DNA of 33,203 bases from assembly GCA_013054445.1 (NCBI GenBank), contig JAAMPI010000528.1, forward strand, positions 1 to 33,203, given 5' to 3'. This DNA is from Cudoniella acicularis. Its lineage: Eukaryota; Ascomycota; Leotiomycetes; Helotiales; Helotiaceae. Positions within the stretch are counted from its first letter, which is position 1; each line of letters starts with the position of its first letter. The position numbers and the translations under genes are program-made. This document shows, in pieces, positions 8,833-19,656 of this stretch. Under the pieces are notes generated by a model. It did not search any database. It saw only the letters and a program-made list of their open reading frames with translations, and was not told the origin of the DNA.

Positions 8833-9517
8833 GTAGATTAACTCTCCAGCCTTTCCTGCCTGAAGCAGTCACTACTGCACATAAATATGGGGTGCATTAG
8901 AGCGTTAGGAATTGTTACGTTTCCTCGCATATAATATTTCACCAAGGATCCCAAATAGAGAAGGAAGCAATCCCTTTACCCTTGTTTGAAAGATATCTTT
9001 GCGTCAGCTTCGTATCCCATGTGAAATCGGGGAGTACGTAGATACTCGATCACAACATCAACCTCGCCCGGAAGGATTTAGGCACAATAGATCTCAATGT
9101 ATCCCCCGAGAAATCTTGATAAAGTGGTGTGGCTGGATGGTGGTATATGTAACTTGAGCCACCCCTGATCGCCACGCCTGCAGGAAACCGATCCACTGCA
9201 TTTGACACATGATTTCCTATGAGCTGGGCAGACTGACCGAGAAATCCAGAGAAGATTCAAATTGACTCATATTCCTTCATGATGAGATCGGCCCGATAGA
9301 AGCCAAGTAGTTATCTTCTTTGGTTCACCTACATAAATTATTTGCCAAGTGGTTCATCCTACCTGCAGGGGCTTGTCAGTAGTGACCCTGAACCTTGCGA
9401 TCAGTTCCTAAAAAGGTGGGGAAGAGATAGGTAGTATCGCTATGCCCCTCTCTTCTCTTTTCCAAGAATCTTCAAGTTTTCGTTTGGCATTAACAAATAT
9501 CTAACTTTTGTGCAGAA
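8833..9517. promoter_or_regulatory. Divergent promoter region between precursor and UstYa genes
   Basis: No convincing gene lies between the two divergent starts. A small inverted repeat GAGTA-N6-TACTC is near 9032-9047. Just before the UstYa ATG, CTAAC followed by TTTTGTGCAG (acceptor at 9513-9515) looks like the 3' end of an intron, so the UstYa transcript may have a 5'-UTR intron. Confidence 0.45.
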
Positions 9518-10324
9518 ATGTCATTCTTGCCATCAAAAAAGCCATATTCACTCCTGAGCGGCGAGGATAACACCACTGAAGATTGCTCTTCCTCAGAATT
9601 TCCACTTCACCTTTCTGCAAAACGAAATTCTAGATACTGGAAAGCATGTCGAACCTGTATCTATAGTGTTGTCATCTTTGCTGTTGGTACATTACTGTTT
9701 TTCGGTGGCAAGCATTACGAGAGATTGGAACGACAACAGAAGCATGAGGATATCTTAAGCTTGCCAGGAAGAGTTCCAGTTCCTTTCAATTACAACCGCA
9801 CTTTCGGAGAAGCTCCCTCAAACCAGACGGACGAAGCATGGCAGAATATTTTTCCACCTAAGAATGGCTTCTTTGACAATGCGACAACTGATAACCGACG
9901 AGGAGCATTCGCTTTCTATGTAAGCTCTCATGTCTTATTCTTTAGTCGAATGAAGAAATTTACTTACTAATTTCATCATAGCATCAACTCCATTGCCTCG
10001 TACGTTTATTAATACTGAATATTTTCCTTTTGAAATGCTAATTGTGTTCCTCTCAAGCATGCTTTACAAATCGGTTACTATGAAGCTGTTTCAGCAGCAA
10101 ACGAGGGACGACGTCTTTCGGAAGATTTTTTAGAGGATGGCTCAAACATGGGTTCTGCGAAACATGTTCGGCACTGTGTGGACTATTTACGGCAATCTCT
10201 TATGTGCCATGCGGATACCAATGTTGAGCCAGAAATTCCAGGGGGCAAAGAGGTTGTGGGATTTGGAACTGTTCATTATTGCCGCGATTATGGGGCTGTC
10301 TTGCAATGGTTAAACGAGTTGTGA
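9518..10324 (+). CDS. UstYa-family (DUF3328) oxidase
   Basis: Three exons: 9518-9919, 9982-9999 and 10058-10324 (introns GTAAGC..ATAG and GTACGT..CAAG), encoding 228 residues, a usual length for the family. An N-terminal cytosolic segment precedes one membrane helix (about residues 47-64, CIYSVVIFAVGTLLFFGG), then a lumenal domain with N-glycosylation sequons (NRT, NQT, NAT). Both signature HXXHC motifs are present: HQLHC at 135-139 and HVRHC at 176-180, followed by VDYLRQSLMC, plus a late CRDY segment. UstYa proteins are thought to bind a metal through these motifs and catalyse oxidative cyclisation or desaturation of peptide cores in dikaritin RiPPs (ustiloxin, phomopsin, asperipin), though some act in other pathways. 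The divergent repeat precursor is the obvious substrate candidate. The 18-nt middle exon encodes exactly HQLHCL. Confidence 0.92.
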
Positions 10325-11608
10325 AAAATGTACAAAAATAGTGTAGTCCCGGCTTTAACTTCCGGAAATATAATTGATGACACTTGCAAATATACTATCA
10401 TGCCATTTCATTTTTAACATCACTTTTATCGTCTCATTATCTTCTGGGGCCTAATTCTAAAGAGATGATTTTCTAATTAAGCTCATTGACGAAATAACGT
10501 TTATTTTTGCTGCACCGCCACAGATGCATGAGCAGAACTTGGAGAAGGTAGTAAAGGAAACACACCACACGCGTCTTCCGTAAAGAGGAAGGTAACACAT
10601 CATCCTTATGATGTAATTAAGGTCCGTTATGGCGAAGTCAAGCGAACTTTCGAATGCAGATACGATAGTAGTATAGAGAATGAGAGCACGCTGTCAATGT
10701 CGTGTGACTTAGGATTGTAGCCGCAAGCACAGCGGAGGGTTCCATATTACACAAGAAGGATCCGAGTGTCCTAACAACAAAATGCATGACCGCCGGGCCT
10801 AAAAAGTAGCACTGGGTTTCTGGAATAAAGTGGTTCTAGCTTTGAGTACTTCAATGTTCCTAGCTAGGAGACTAGGATTGAAAAAAAATTTGGGACGGTT
10901 CGAGGCTGAGATTTCGAGGATTGCTGGATGGATTGCTAAACAAATACGGTGATTGTAACACAGCAGGTATGTTATAACCCGATTTCTGACTGCTTGCTTG
11001 TGTGAGACATCCTGGTTTATTTGAACCAACCCAGCAACCCCACAACTATCCAACATCCGGCAAAACAACAATCTCTGAGGGCTCATTGGCTTCATGACTT
11101 GAGAGCATGTTAGCTGTGCAACGCTGCCACTGTTCAATTGTTGGGGCTTTGGCTCCTAAAAATCGGGCACTTACATTGATAGCCGGGTAAATCCTATTTA
11201 CCCCGACTTTCGGCCTCCGCTTCCAACATGCACGTCAGTTCCTTTAAATATTTATCCGAACGTGCGATGCATGTAAGATGTTGTAACACGGCATTTCTAC
11301 TTCGCCGATTTTCGATTTTGATTGTTACCTAGTTAGTATGCAATTTGAACCATGAATCAATAAACCCCCACCATTGTGTAACCATAACTACAACCTCAAG
11401 TTTTAATTTCTCAAAGCCAAGTTCTGTGAAACACTTCCAGGAAGAGTTTCCGAAGATTCCAAGGGTATCATCCACTTATCCAGCTGCAAACTTCTCCCCG
11501 AACAAGTGAATATCACGACCAAGTCACCACTTCCTCAAAATCTTGCCAAGTCTTGACTTGCTTGACTTTTTCTTGTCGAACAAGATCGCAAAGGAAAATT
11601 TAACAGCC
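10325..11608. other. Intergenic region between UstYa and aldehyde dehydrogenase genes
   Basis: No gene is supported; a minus-strand frame at 10799-11137 has no recognisable motif. The only notable structure is the palindrome at 11185-11203. The last ~200 bp would hold the dehydrogenase promoter. Confidence 0.5.
11185..11203. promoter_or_regulatory. Perfect 8-bp-arm palindrome upstream of the aldehyde dehydrogenase gene
   Basis: GGGTAAAT, spacer CCT, ATTTACCC form a perfect dyad about 405 bp before the dehydrogenase start, flanked by further C residues on both sides and followed by CGG/CCG-containing sequence. The size and symmetry suit a dimeric regulator site; no factor is assigned. Confidence 0.3.
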
Positions 11609-13206
11609 ATGTTTACCGGAGTAGAAGCTACGAGATTGAACTTTACAGTAAGTTTTCCCAAATCTCTACCTGGAGAAAAACTCCAAACTTACCTGACTTG
11701 CCATAGACCTTCCACAATACCATCAATGGAGAGTTGACATCCACGACAAAAACCCGCCACAGTCTTAACCCGGCTACTGGTGCACCCAATCCCGAAGTAC
11801 CAGTCACGACTCAAACCGAACTCGACACAGCGGTTGCTGCAGCCAAGGGGGCTCAAAAATTATGGGCACAAACCACATTTAACGAACGGGCAAAAGCTCT
11901 GCTTGCATACATAGATGAACTTGAAAAATATCGAGAGGAATTTGTGCAGCTTCTGATTTCGGAGCAAGGCAAAGCATTTGGTCTTGCTCAAGATGAGTTT
12001 ATTCGCACAACCACGCTGCTTAGAGATACGGCCGCTATGAAGCTAGAAGAAGAGGTCGTAGAAGACAATGACCAGAAGACTGCCACTGTTAGATATGTTC
12101 CTATTGGGGTTACTTGTGGACTTGTGCCGTGGAATTATCCACTGCTTCTAATGTGGGGAAAGATCGCACCGGCTGTATATGCGGGCAATAGTATTATCGT
12201 CAAGCCATCCCCGGATACTCCTTATTGTGGCCTGAAATCTGTTGAGTTGGCGATCAAATTCTTCCCACCTGGAGTCATACAATGCCTCAGTGGAGATCAT
12301 GATTTGGGACCGCTTTGCACTGCACATCCTGGAATTGGTAAAATCGCTTTCACTGGTTCAATCGCAACTGGAAAGCTAGTCATGGCTAGCTGTGCCAAAA
12401 CTTTAAAGCGTGTTACTCTTGAACTTGGTGGCAATGACGCAGCTATCGTTTGCGAAGATGTTGACTTCGATACTGCTATCCCTCCAGTAAGCCATTTTGC
12501 TCCGTTTTCATTTTTATTTCATACTTCCCTATTATCTTCCATGAAACATGCTAACAATTTCCAGATTGCCCAACTCTGCTTCATCAATTCTGGCCAAATT
12601 TGCATGGCGATCAAGCGAGTCTACATTCACGCTTCAATTTACGACCGCTTTGTGGAGGCACTGGTTGCTTATTCGAAGAACTTCAAGGTCGGCCCCGGCA
12701 CCGACCCTACGGTTTTCGTGGGACCATTGCAGAATGCAGCTCAACTTGCAAAAGTCCAATCTTTCTACGACGACATTACAAAGGACGGACTGAAACCTAT
12801 TCTCGGGGGCTCTAATAATGAACTGGAGAATGGTAAAGGATTCTTTGCTCAGCCAACTATTATTGATAATCCGCCTGATTCCGCGCGGATTGTACAAGAA
12901 GAACCTTTTGGTCCGATTCTACCTGTCCTGAAATGGGATGGTTCTGATGATGAAATCGTTGACAGAGCTAATGATAGCAATACCGGACTGGGCGCTTCAG
13001 TTTGGAGCAGTAATTTGGCGAGAGCAGAAAAGATGGCTAGACAACTACAAGCAGGTAGTGTTTGGGTGAACATGCATTTTGAGGTCAATGGCAGGGTTCC
13101 GTTTGGAGGATTCAAAGAGAGCGGCATTGGCTCTGAATGGGGGCTTGTTGGTCTCAAGAACTGGTGCAATGTTCAGAGCGTCTGGGTACCAAAGAGCAAG
13201 AACTAG
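11609..13206 (+). CDS. Aldehyde dehydrogenase (NAD(P)+-dependent, ALDH superfamily)
   Basis: Exons 11609-11647, 11707-12486 and 12565-13206 give 486 residues, a normal ALDH length. The 13-codon first exon (MFTGVEATRLNFT) splices into a TFHNTINGEL segment followed by TRHSLNPATGAPNPEVP, a typical ALDH beginning, so an internal ATG at 11734 is rejected as start. Motifs in order: VPWNYPLLLMW, nucleotide-binding FTGSIATGK, ELGGNDA with general base Glu252, SGQICMA with catalytic Cys286, and EEPFGPILPV and PFGGFKESG near the C terminus. It oxidises an aldehyde to an acid in the cytosol; the substrate cannot be told from sequence. The second intron (12487-12564) is 78 nt with no in-frame stop, so its retention would add 26 residues before the catalytic Cys. 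Membership in the neighbouring RiPP unit is possible but unsupported. Confidence 0.95.
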
Positions 13207-14540
13207 GGACTTGACGTTCCGCATTTGATAACTATGTTTGCTGAGAGATTTTTCTCTGCTTCAGGGGCTGCACCCTCTTTTCTTAAAAGATATACTTACA
13301 CTACACCAACTCGAATAAAAAGCTGCTCTAAATTTTCAAAATCATAATAATTTTAGAATGACAGACAAGCGATTCTGTCACTTAAACTCGACACTCTATC
13401 TAGTTCTCTTTCGAGTTCTAATTAATTCTTAACCCATAACACCCTATGGGTCTAGGACATCACTAAAATCTTTTGCCAGTACTTTTCTCCCTGCAAGGTC
13501 CAAATTGCTTGTACTTCCACAGGGCCTTCACGTCAAATGGCTAGCTCGGAGTAAAGGAACGCGCCGCCAATGCCTACACGTAATAACTACAATAACAGAA
13601 ATGGCGCGAACTTAGGTACCGAATAGAAAGTAGTATTGAAAGTTGTTGAGAATAGAGAGAGCGTGTGGTTACGCAGCATGTGGAACACTTATTTTTCCAA
13701 CCGACCTATAAGAAAAGTACCTTTGCATAGATAACGGTTAAAATCTTTCGGTTGCATGGAAAAGTGTAGAATGTAGCTTCCCCTCTAAGCCGTGGTGCGA
13801 CCGACGCCATTTCCTCTCTCTTCCCGTTATTTTCAAATTCTGGTCTAAAATCAGAAACAAAGATGCAGAAGTTGACAAGAAGGATTCTACATATGCAGTT
13901 AATTTATTATCCTTGATGTATGTGTGAATACGGCATTTACCTGGGCCACGGCCGTCTCCGAGAAAGGGTTGTACAAGAATTTGGTGTGACCGCTTTGCCC
14001 ATACCCCTCCCGATTTTACTTACTCCGGGGTACCCGCTTGTTAGGGGCTGAACTCGTTTATCTCTCCAGAACAAATGAGATTAGGTTATAGTTGGTGTCG
14101 TACAGGCTCCTAGGCGTTCGAAGGAATGTGCCGAGACCGAAGGCTTGCAGAAGAGCTGCAAGGAGGAGGGAAAATCGGGCATCTATTGTAACGTTTCGGC
14201 GACTTTGAAAAAGTCACGGGCGTTGAAGGTAGCAATGAGGCTTTTAGGAACGTCCAGCCAAGGAGTTTTGAACCTGAATTATCTCTTAATCAAGAAACAA
14301 TGGGTCCGATAGCGAGGCGAAGGTGTGTTGAAGGTACCGCCTGGAGGCGGGTAGATTCAAATTTACTTGAACATTGGGGGAAAATGCACAAATTACAGTA
14401 TTATACCGAAAGTTGAAATATGAAGAATTGTGCAATATTCCAATTATATATCCTCCCGTTCGTGAATCGTGAGGTATCAAAGCTTTCACACACAACAACG
14501 TTTCTATCAGCGTGAGACTAAACACTTTGCACGACCAACC
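13207..14540. other. Intergenic region, nothing recognised
   Basis: No coding region or RNA gene is supported. The right part is the presumed promoter of the rhodopsin-domain gene. Short low-complexity stretches only. Confidence 0.5.
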
Positions 14541-16122
14541 ATGGATGCAAACTTCGATGTTGAAGCTTTTAGTCTCCTTGGTATCTCCTTAGGCGTCATC
14601 GCCTTTCGATTTACCTCTCGACTCCTCCATCTTGGGATTCGAAAGCTTCAACCCGACGATTATCTCATGGTACTTGCAGGAGTAAGTCACTTTGTCTATT
14701 CTAATCTCAAAAAGAGCTCCAATCATTTCAAACATCTTGATACTGAAAGCAGCTGTTTAGTGCTTATATTCTGCGGAGACGGTGGCTGCTTACTATGTTG
14801 GTGTCTACAAAGGCCTTACAATAGCGCCCATGACAGAAGAGGAAAGAGAAACGCTTTCACATTTCCCGGACTCAGAAGAGTATAAAGACCGTGTTGATGG
14901 GTCCAAGACTCAACTCATGGGTTGGATCGTGTATACATGTCTTCTTTGGGTTTTGAAAACATGCATGCTGTTCTTTTACTCGCGTTTAACGTAAGACTAC
15001 CCCTATCTTGCTAAGAATGCTTTAATTCTCAAATATTGCATGGTTTGATGGAGCTCATGCTTTATGTGATAGGGAAAATGTTGATCGAATGAAACTCCGT
15101 ATTCGCATTGGGGTCTTTCTCCTACCCACCACTTTTTTTGCACTCATTTGTGTTGAACTATTTGGATGCCACCAAGTCGAGCACCACTGGCAGATATACC
15201 CCGATCCTGGACGTAAGTTCTTTCTTAATTTCTCCTCAAGCGCCCATTCTGCTTAATCTTTCCATTACAAACTGGTATTAATGGGAAAATACAGCTGTCT
15301 GCTATCCCGCACATTCATTTCCCTCCCTCTACACTTTAATCATACTCAATGTGTCAACCGATATATACCTGATGTTTATACCGCTACCTGTAAGTGTATT
15401 TACTCCTATGAATTAGGCGTTTACGCAAATCTCACCAGTATTTTCTAGATGATCTGGAAATCGGGGTTGAACCGAAAGATGAAGATTGGGTTGTTCGCCA
15501 TGTTCACAGGTGGTATCTTCGCCACAACGGCCGGTTTCCTCCGATGTATTCTAATTATCACTGTAAGTTGTGCAGAACACATATCTGAAAAATAGGTGAG
15601 ATATTGAAGCTAATCTTTCCTGCTCGCTTTCAGTCCGGCAGCGAAGGAGCCATTCAAGCCGGTCAATGGTCCTGTCGCGAATCCTTCATCGCCGTCCTCG
15701 TCAGCAACATCCCCTTAATTTGGCCTTTCATGGCTCGACTCTACCACCGCCTTACCTCCAAACTAAGCCCCGCTTCCAGCGCAGATAGTTATCACCTGGG
15801 TCCCTCTTACGGTAGTGGTGCCAAAACAAGCCGCAAGAAAATACACAGTCCTTATTCGATACCCGGGGAGTCACAATGGGAGAAGACAGTGTGGGATCGC
15901 ACCGTGGATGGTGAACATGAGTGGAGTAATGAGGATAGGGTTTACATACTGCCGGTTAAGACGGATATTGAGACGGGGTCTGTGACGGATGTTCATAGAC
16001 AGGCAATGAATAACTCATCGACGAGGAATATTACGGTTGCTACGGAGATTGGTGTTACTTCTTCTTCGGGGACACGATCATCTACGAAACTTCCGGTCAA
16101 GGCGAAATTGGTTGGGAAGTAA
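14541..16122 (+). CDS. Fungal rhodopsin-domain integral membrane protein (SAT4/PTH11-like family)
   Basis: Six exons fit splice signals and phase: 14541-14681, 14761-14990, 15073-15212, 15295-15389, 15449-15562 and 15634-16122, giving 402 residues. Seven hydrophobic segments are visible, beginning with LLGISLGVIAFRFTSRLL and ending with FIAVLVSNIPLIWPFMARLY. The family marks are the R(L)..PDDYLM segment after helix 1, QLMGWIVYTCLLWVLKTCML, the NVSTDIYLMFIPLP segment and FATTAGFLRC. A hydrophilic ~120-residue Ser/Thr-rich cytosolic tail follows. Members are plasma-membrane proteins, and some resemble PTH11-type receptors, but most have no known ligand. No CFEM domain precedes the helices, so it is not a canonical PTH11. 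Acceptor 14760 was chosen because an in-frame stop lies just upstream. Confidence 0.88.
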
Positions 16123-16505
16123 GTTTACAGTCTACAAGCATGCAAAAGGTAATGATTATGAGCTGGATGTCTATAATCATGCGAGTACTAATTTAAATCT
16201 CTATCAAGGACAGTGGTTCGACTTTTCGTTTTGGCCTTTTGAGGTCGGGAGACAGGCTCCGTGGGTGTAATTATATCGGCAATAAATAGGTGGTGTGATG
16301 TGGAATATCAGTTAGGGTTGGATACCGATGATATTAAGGAGACTTCGCAGATGCTTCTTCATGCTTCTTCATGTACTTTATATAACAGCTAAATATTGTT
16401 AAGATTACGAACGAAGTCTCGTACAAATATCGATAGAATTGATAAAGTTATTAAATAATCGTAGTATATTCTAGTAGTTATTAATGTGAATATATATACC
16501 CTAGA
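16123..16505. other. 3' flank of the rhodopsin-domain gene, AT-rich
   Basis: Presumed 3' UTR and AT-rich DNA leading up to the transposon. An 11-bp word ATGCTTCTTC is tandemly duplicated near 16351-16370. No gene is seen. Confidence 0.5.
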
Positions 16506-17730
16506 AGAGGCTACCTTACGAGCCCACCTCCAGAAATCTGTGCACATATCATATAATTTAATTATCGCGAACCACCTTAATTAATTAATTAGCTGTCATC
16601 CACCCTCTACGTGCTACTATTTCAAATATCCAGTGTCTCTGCTCTATAATTAATCTATTAATCTAATCCTGATTAAGTTTATCCTATTCCTCTATTATTG
16701 TATTCGCTATTTCAACCTCATTTGTAGGCTAGATTTGCGACGATAGAGGGACTGTTTTATAGCTCTCTAGCACTTCACAATTAGATTAAGATCAAGGCTC
16801 GTAGAAGAGTGATTTAAGAGCTGAATCCTATGTCTCTCCTCATATAAAGCATATAGATTTGTTATAGACTTATAGCTATATATAGGTAGATATCAAAGCT
16901 CTACTATCACTAAGCCGAAATCGTCTAGTATATCTTTAATTGCTAGCTCAAGGACCTGTGTAAGGTAGTCTATCTAAAGGAAAGACCCCCCTTTACTATG
17001 CTCTTATATAATAATTAATTACGACTTATAATTATACCCGATTGCCCCCTAATAGTTGACTGGTGTCGGCGGCCACGATAGAATCGATGCTGAATACACG
17101 TTGAGCATGTTCGCTCGCTGCGTTTATATAAACTTTAGCTTTTAAAGAGTGATCGCTAACCAAGAAGATATATTCGTTAGAGAAGAGGACCGCAAGCTAT
17201 TATACTGTCTAGAATAAGTGTTCGAGGCTATAGAGCCACTATATAATACCCTAGAGTTTGGTAAGGTAGGGCTTCTAGTATACGACACAACGATAATATC
17301 CCTGCTCTTTTAAACGTCGTATAATCGTCTAAACAGAGGTATTAAGGCCTAGTTCGGTTTCGAGTTAAAGATAATCAAGGCATCTATACTCGTACGAAAA
17401 ACTGATATAATCGATAATATCGTAGACTTGTTTTTGGTTTAAAAGGCGGTGGGTACCTGTACCTGTAGGTCGTGCTCGCTTAGGCGCACTATATTTTAAA
17501 ATTCGATTAATTGTCGACCGTCTAGTTCGATAGACCTTTACGATCTGATAAGGACCCTAATGTATAAGCCAGCGTAGCTGTCGGATAGCCTCCTTATGCT
17601 TTGTGAGGATTTCGATCCCGAATTGATGCCCTGGCATCGGATTTGGTGGTGTTGATGGCTCTATATTAGGATAATTATTAAAGTGTGGGTGTGTACAGAC
17701 TTCTGGAGGTGGGCTCGTAAGGTTCCCTCT
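16506..17730 (-). mobile_element. Decayed Tc1/mariner DNA transposon
   Basis: Terminal inverted repeats at 16513-16545 and 17691-17723 match at 31 of 33 positions (ACCTTACGAGCCCACCTCC at the outer end), and an outer AGAGG is also mirrored. The interior minus strand retains transposase-like sequence: STINRILKYSAPKRARPTG and a following SYEYRCLDYL (about 17511-17350), a RRLKEQGYYRC segment near 17330-17295, and a degraded catalytic block (VLFSNEYIFLVSD near 17180) where the expected Asp is Asn. Frames are interrupted by many TAA/TAG stops in AT-rich sequence, as expected of RIP. The order of motifs (HTH-type linker, then DDE catalytic core) is that of fungal Tc1/mariner transposases. The element is inactive. 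The TA target duplication is not clear at either end. Confidence 0.8.
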
Positions 17731-18344
17731 GTCGCAGGGGCTGAATCTCTCCAGGACACAAAAGAGGGGGATAAAACAAATTGTTCAATTGCGACTGGTG
17801 ATATTGATCTCATATGTTTTCGTTTCTTTCTTTTTGAAGGGCGTTACTGAAATCATCAAAGATTTTTTTTTGAATAAATGATTCCTTTGATGGAAAAGTA
17901 TACATGGAATTTTCGTTAAAGGAAAATGATATGCAGTCCTTAGAGATTTTCAAGTTTCTCCTTGTAAGAACTCGAGTATAAACTCATAAATTGTCCTAAA
18001 CGCCTCGCGTTAATAACGATAATGAGACAGTGAAGAAATGGGAAGGAATTCTTACCTTGAATTGTTGTTGCTTATTTTTCTAAGAGGGCTTGGATTAGAA
18101 GATATAGAATGCTCATCTGAATAGATTAGTTGACTATTACTATTAGTATTTATAGAGAAGTCTATTTGATTTCTAATTCTCTCCCTTCTAAATATTTCTA
18201 GTAAAAAGCGTACGCAATAACATAATATCCCTAAGATTTTATCTATCCCGTTTTATTCATCACAACATCTCAACATACCACTACCTCCCTTTTCTTTCCC
18301 TCCCATCGATATTCACATTCCCAAGCAAGCTCCAAGCCTCAGAC
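17731..18344. other. AT-rich intergenic DNA
   Basis: No gene is seen. It includes poly-T and poly-C/T tracts and the presumed 3' UTR of the minus-strand esterase gene. Confidence 0.5.
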
Positions 18345-19656
18345 TCAAAGACTCCACCTCCCAAAAAACTCCATAATAATCGGCGTAGCATTATAATACG
18401 TCCCAGCAGCATTATCATCATTCGGCAGGGTACTCGGCCACGCATGCCCCAAATTTTCCGTCAAATAATGCTCGACTTCCTTCTCGGCGCCAAAAGTATA
18501 CTTGGTGACATTCCCTCCATACAAACTCTCGCTCACATTCTTCTTTCCGAAACCGTCGCGCTCGCTCCACGATGTGACCCAGTGCGGGATACTGGGTAAA
18601 CATTCTCCCTGTCGTGGGCCTCCAGCGTAGGGGATTACCGGGTCGGCGCTGCCGTGGAATTCTAAGATGGGGAGCGGAGAGCGAGAGGGCGAACATGGGA
18701 TTGAGATGCTGGTGGCGGGCGCGCAAGTGCTGCTTCCGTTGGGGAGGGGGATGTAGAAGGCGCCGGAGACGGGGGCGAATGCTGCTATTTTGGAGGAGAG
18801 GGGGGAGCTGCCCAAGAGATAGTTATCAGTATTGTAAATTTGACAATCAAAAAAAGCCAAAACCGAAAGAAAGGAAAAAAAATTTAAGGGAAAAGAGGGA
18901 AACAGAAAGTTTCTGATTCGAAGTATTTACTTGCAAGGCTCCTGGTAGTAAGATATAAGGAGAAAACAGATAACAACTCTTGGGATAGCTCTCACCCATA
19001 GTCTCAAAAATAGCTAGATTACGGTAAGAGGAGAAAAATAAGCTCACCAAGCTAGGGTGCCGGTGAAGCCGGCGCCATTGGATTTCCCCGCTGCGTAGAT
19101 GCGCGTGCTGTCGATGCAGTAGCTGGAGGAGAGGGCGGTGATCATTTCTTGGACGAAGGAGATGTCATCGACGCCAGTGACGGCGTAGGGAGCGCCTTGC
19201 CAGGAATCCTGCGGAAAGAAAATTAGCAGGTTTATTTTTTTTGTGTATTTAAGAGATGGAGGGGTAAGATTCAAAGAGATATTGTAGTCGTGAACGCACT
19301 TTTAAACCCTGCGGATACACAGCAAAAGCATTGGGATTAAACTCCACGTTGGAAAACTGGCTTAATTGCTCCTGCTCCTCAGCCGTCTTTCCATGACCAT
19401 GAAAGGAGAAAATGAGCGGGACCGGCGTGCTGATGTTGTAGTTTGCGGGGATGTGCAGGAGGTAGGTGCGGAAGGTGCCGTCGCGTTGGGTGAGGTTTAG
19501 GGGGTGGCTGGATCCGCCGGCTGTGAGAGTGAGGGGTTGCCCGCATCCTGCTGTTGCCGCTCTGCTGCTATGTTCTTTTAGGTGTTTGGCGAATGTCGCT
19601 GTTGGGAAGAGCGTACTTGCTAGCAGCAAGAGGGTGGAAAGTGTTGTTTTTGCCAT
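18345..19656 (-). CDS. Secreted feruloyl-esterase/PHB-depolymerase-like hydrolase (CE1 type)
   Basis: Exons on the minus strand: 19656-19300, 19208-19048 and 18807-18345, giving 326 residues. A signal peptide (MAKTTLSTLLLLASTLFPTA) targets secretion. The alpha/beta-hydrolase core shows VPLIFSFHGHGKTAEEQE (oxyanion region), the nucleophile elbow GKSNGAG with Ser162, LEFHGSADPVIPY with likely acid Asp228, and LGHAWP with catalytic His294. Cys-rich spacing suits fungal feruloyl esterases, which release ferulate from arabinoxylan; related poly(3-hydroxybutyrate) depolymerases share the fold, so the substrate is inferred. Intron 1 is 91 nt; intron 2 (18808-19047) is 240 nt, long for this genome, but phase 2 joins cleanly to restore FTGTLAC-S-PLSSKIAAFAPVSG. 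The C terminus ends directly after the catalytic domain, with no cellulose-binding module. Confidence 0.92.

Noticed and set aside
9078..9260. 60-codon minus-strand frame between precursor and UstYa genes
   Set aside because: Cys-containing but no signal peptide, repeats or family resemblance; lies in promoter sequence.
11543..11737. Separate small protein before the aldehyde dehydrogenase
   Set aside because: Part of this stretch is the true first exon (11609-11647) in another reading context; the rest runs through the intron.
11609..16122. Aldehyde dehydrogenase and rhodopsin-domain genes as further members of the RiPP unit
   Set aside because: They are adjacent, but neither family is a known dikaritin component and no shared regulatory site was found; kept as neighbours only.
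16037..16270. Plus-strand frame overlapping the end of the rhodopsin-domain gene
   Set aside because: It runs out of frame through the tail exon and the 3' flank; no motif.
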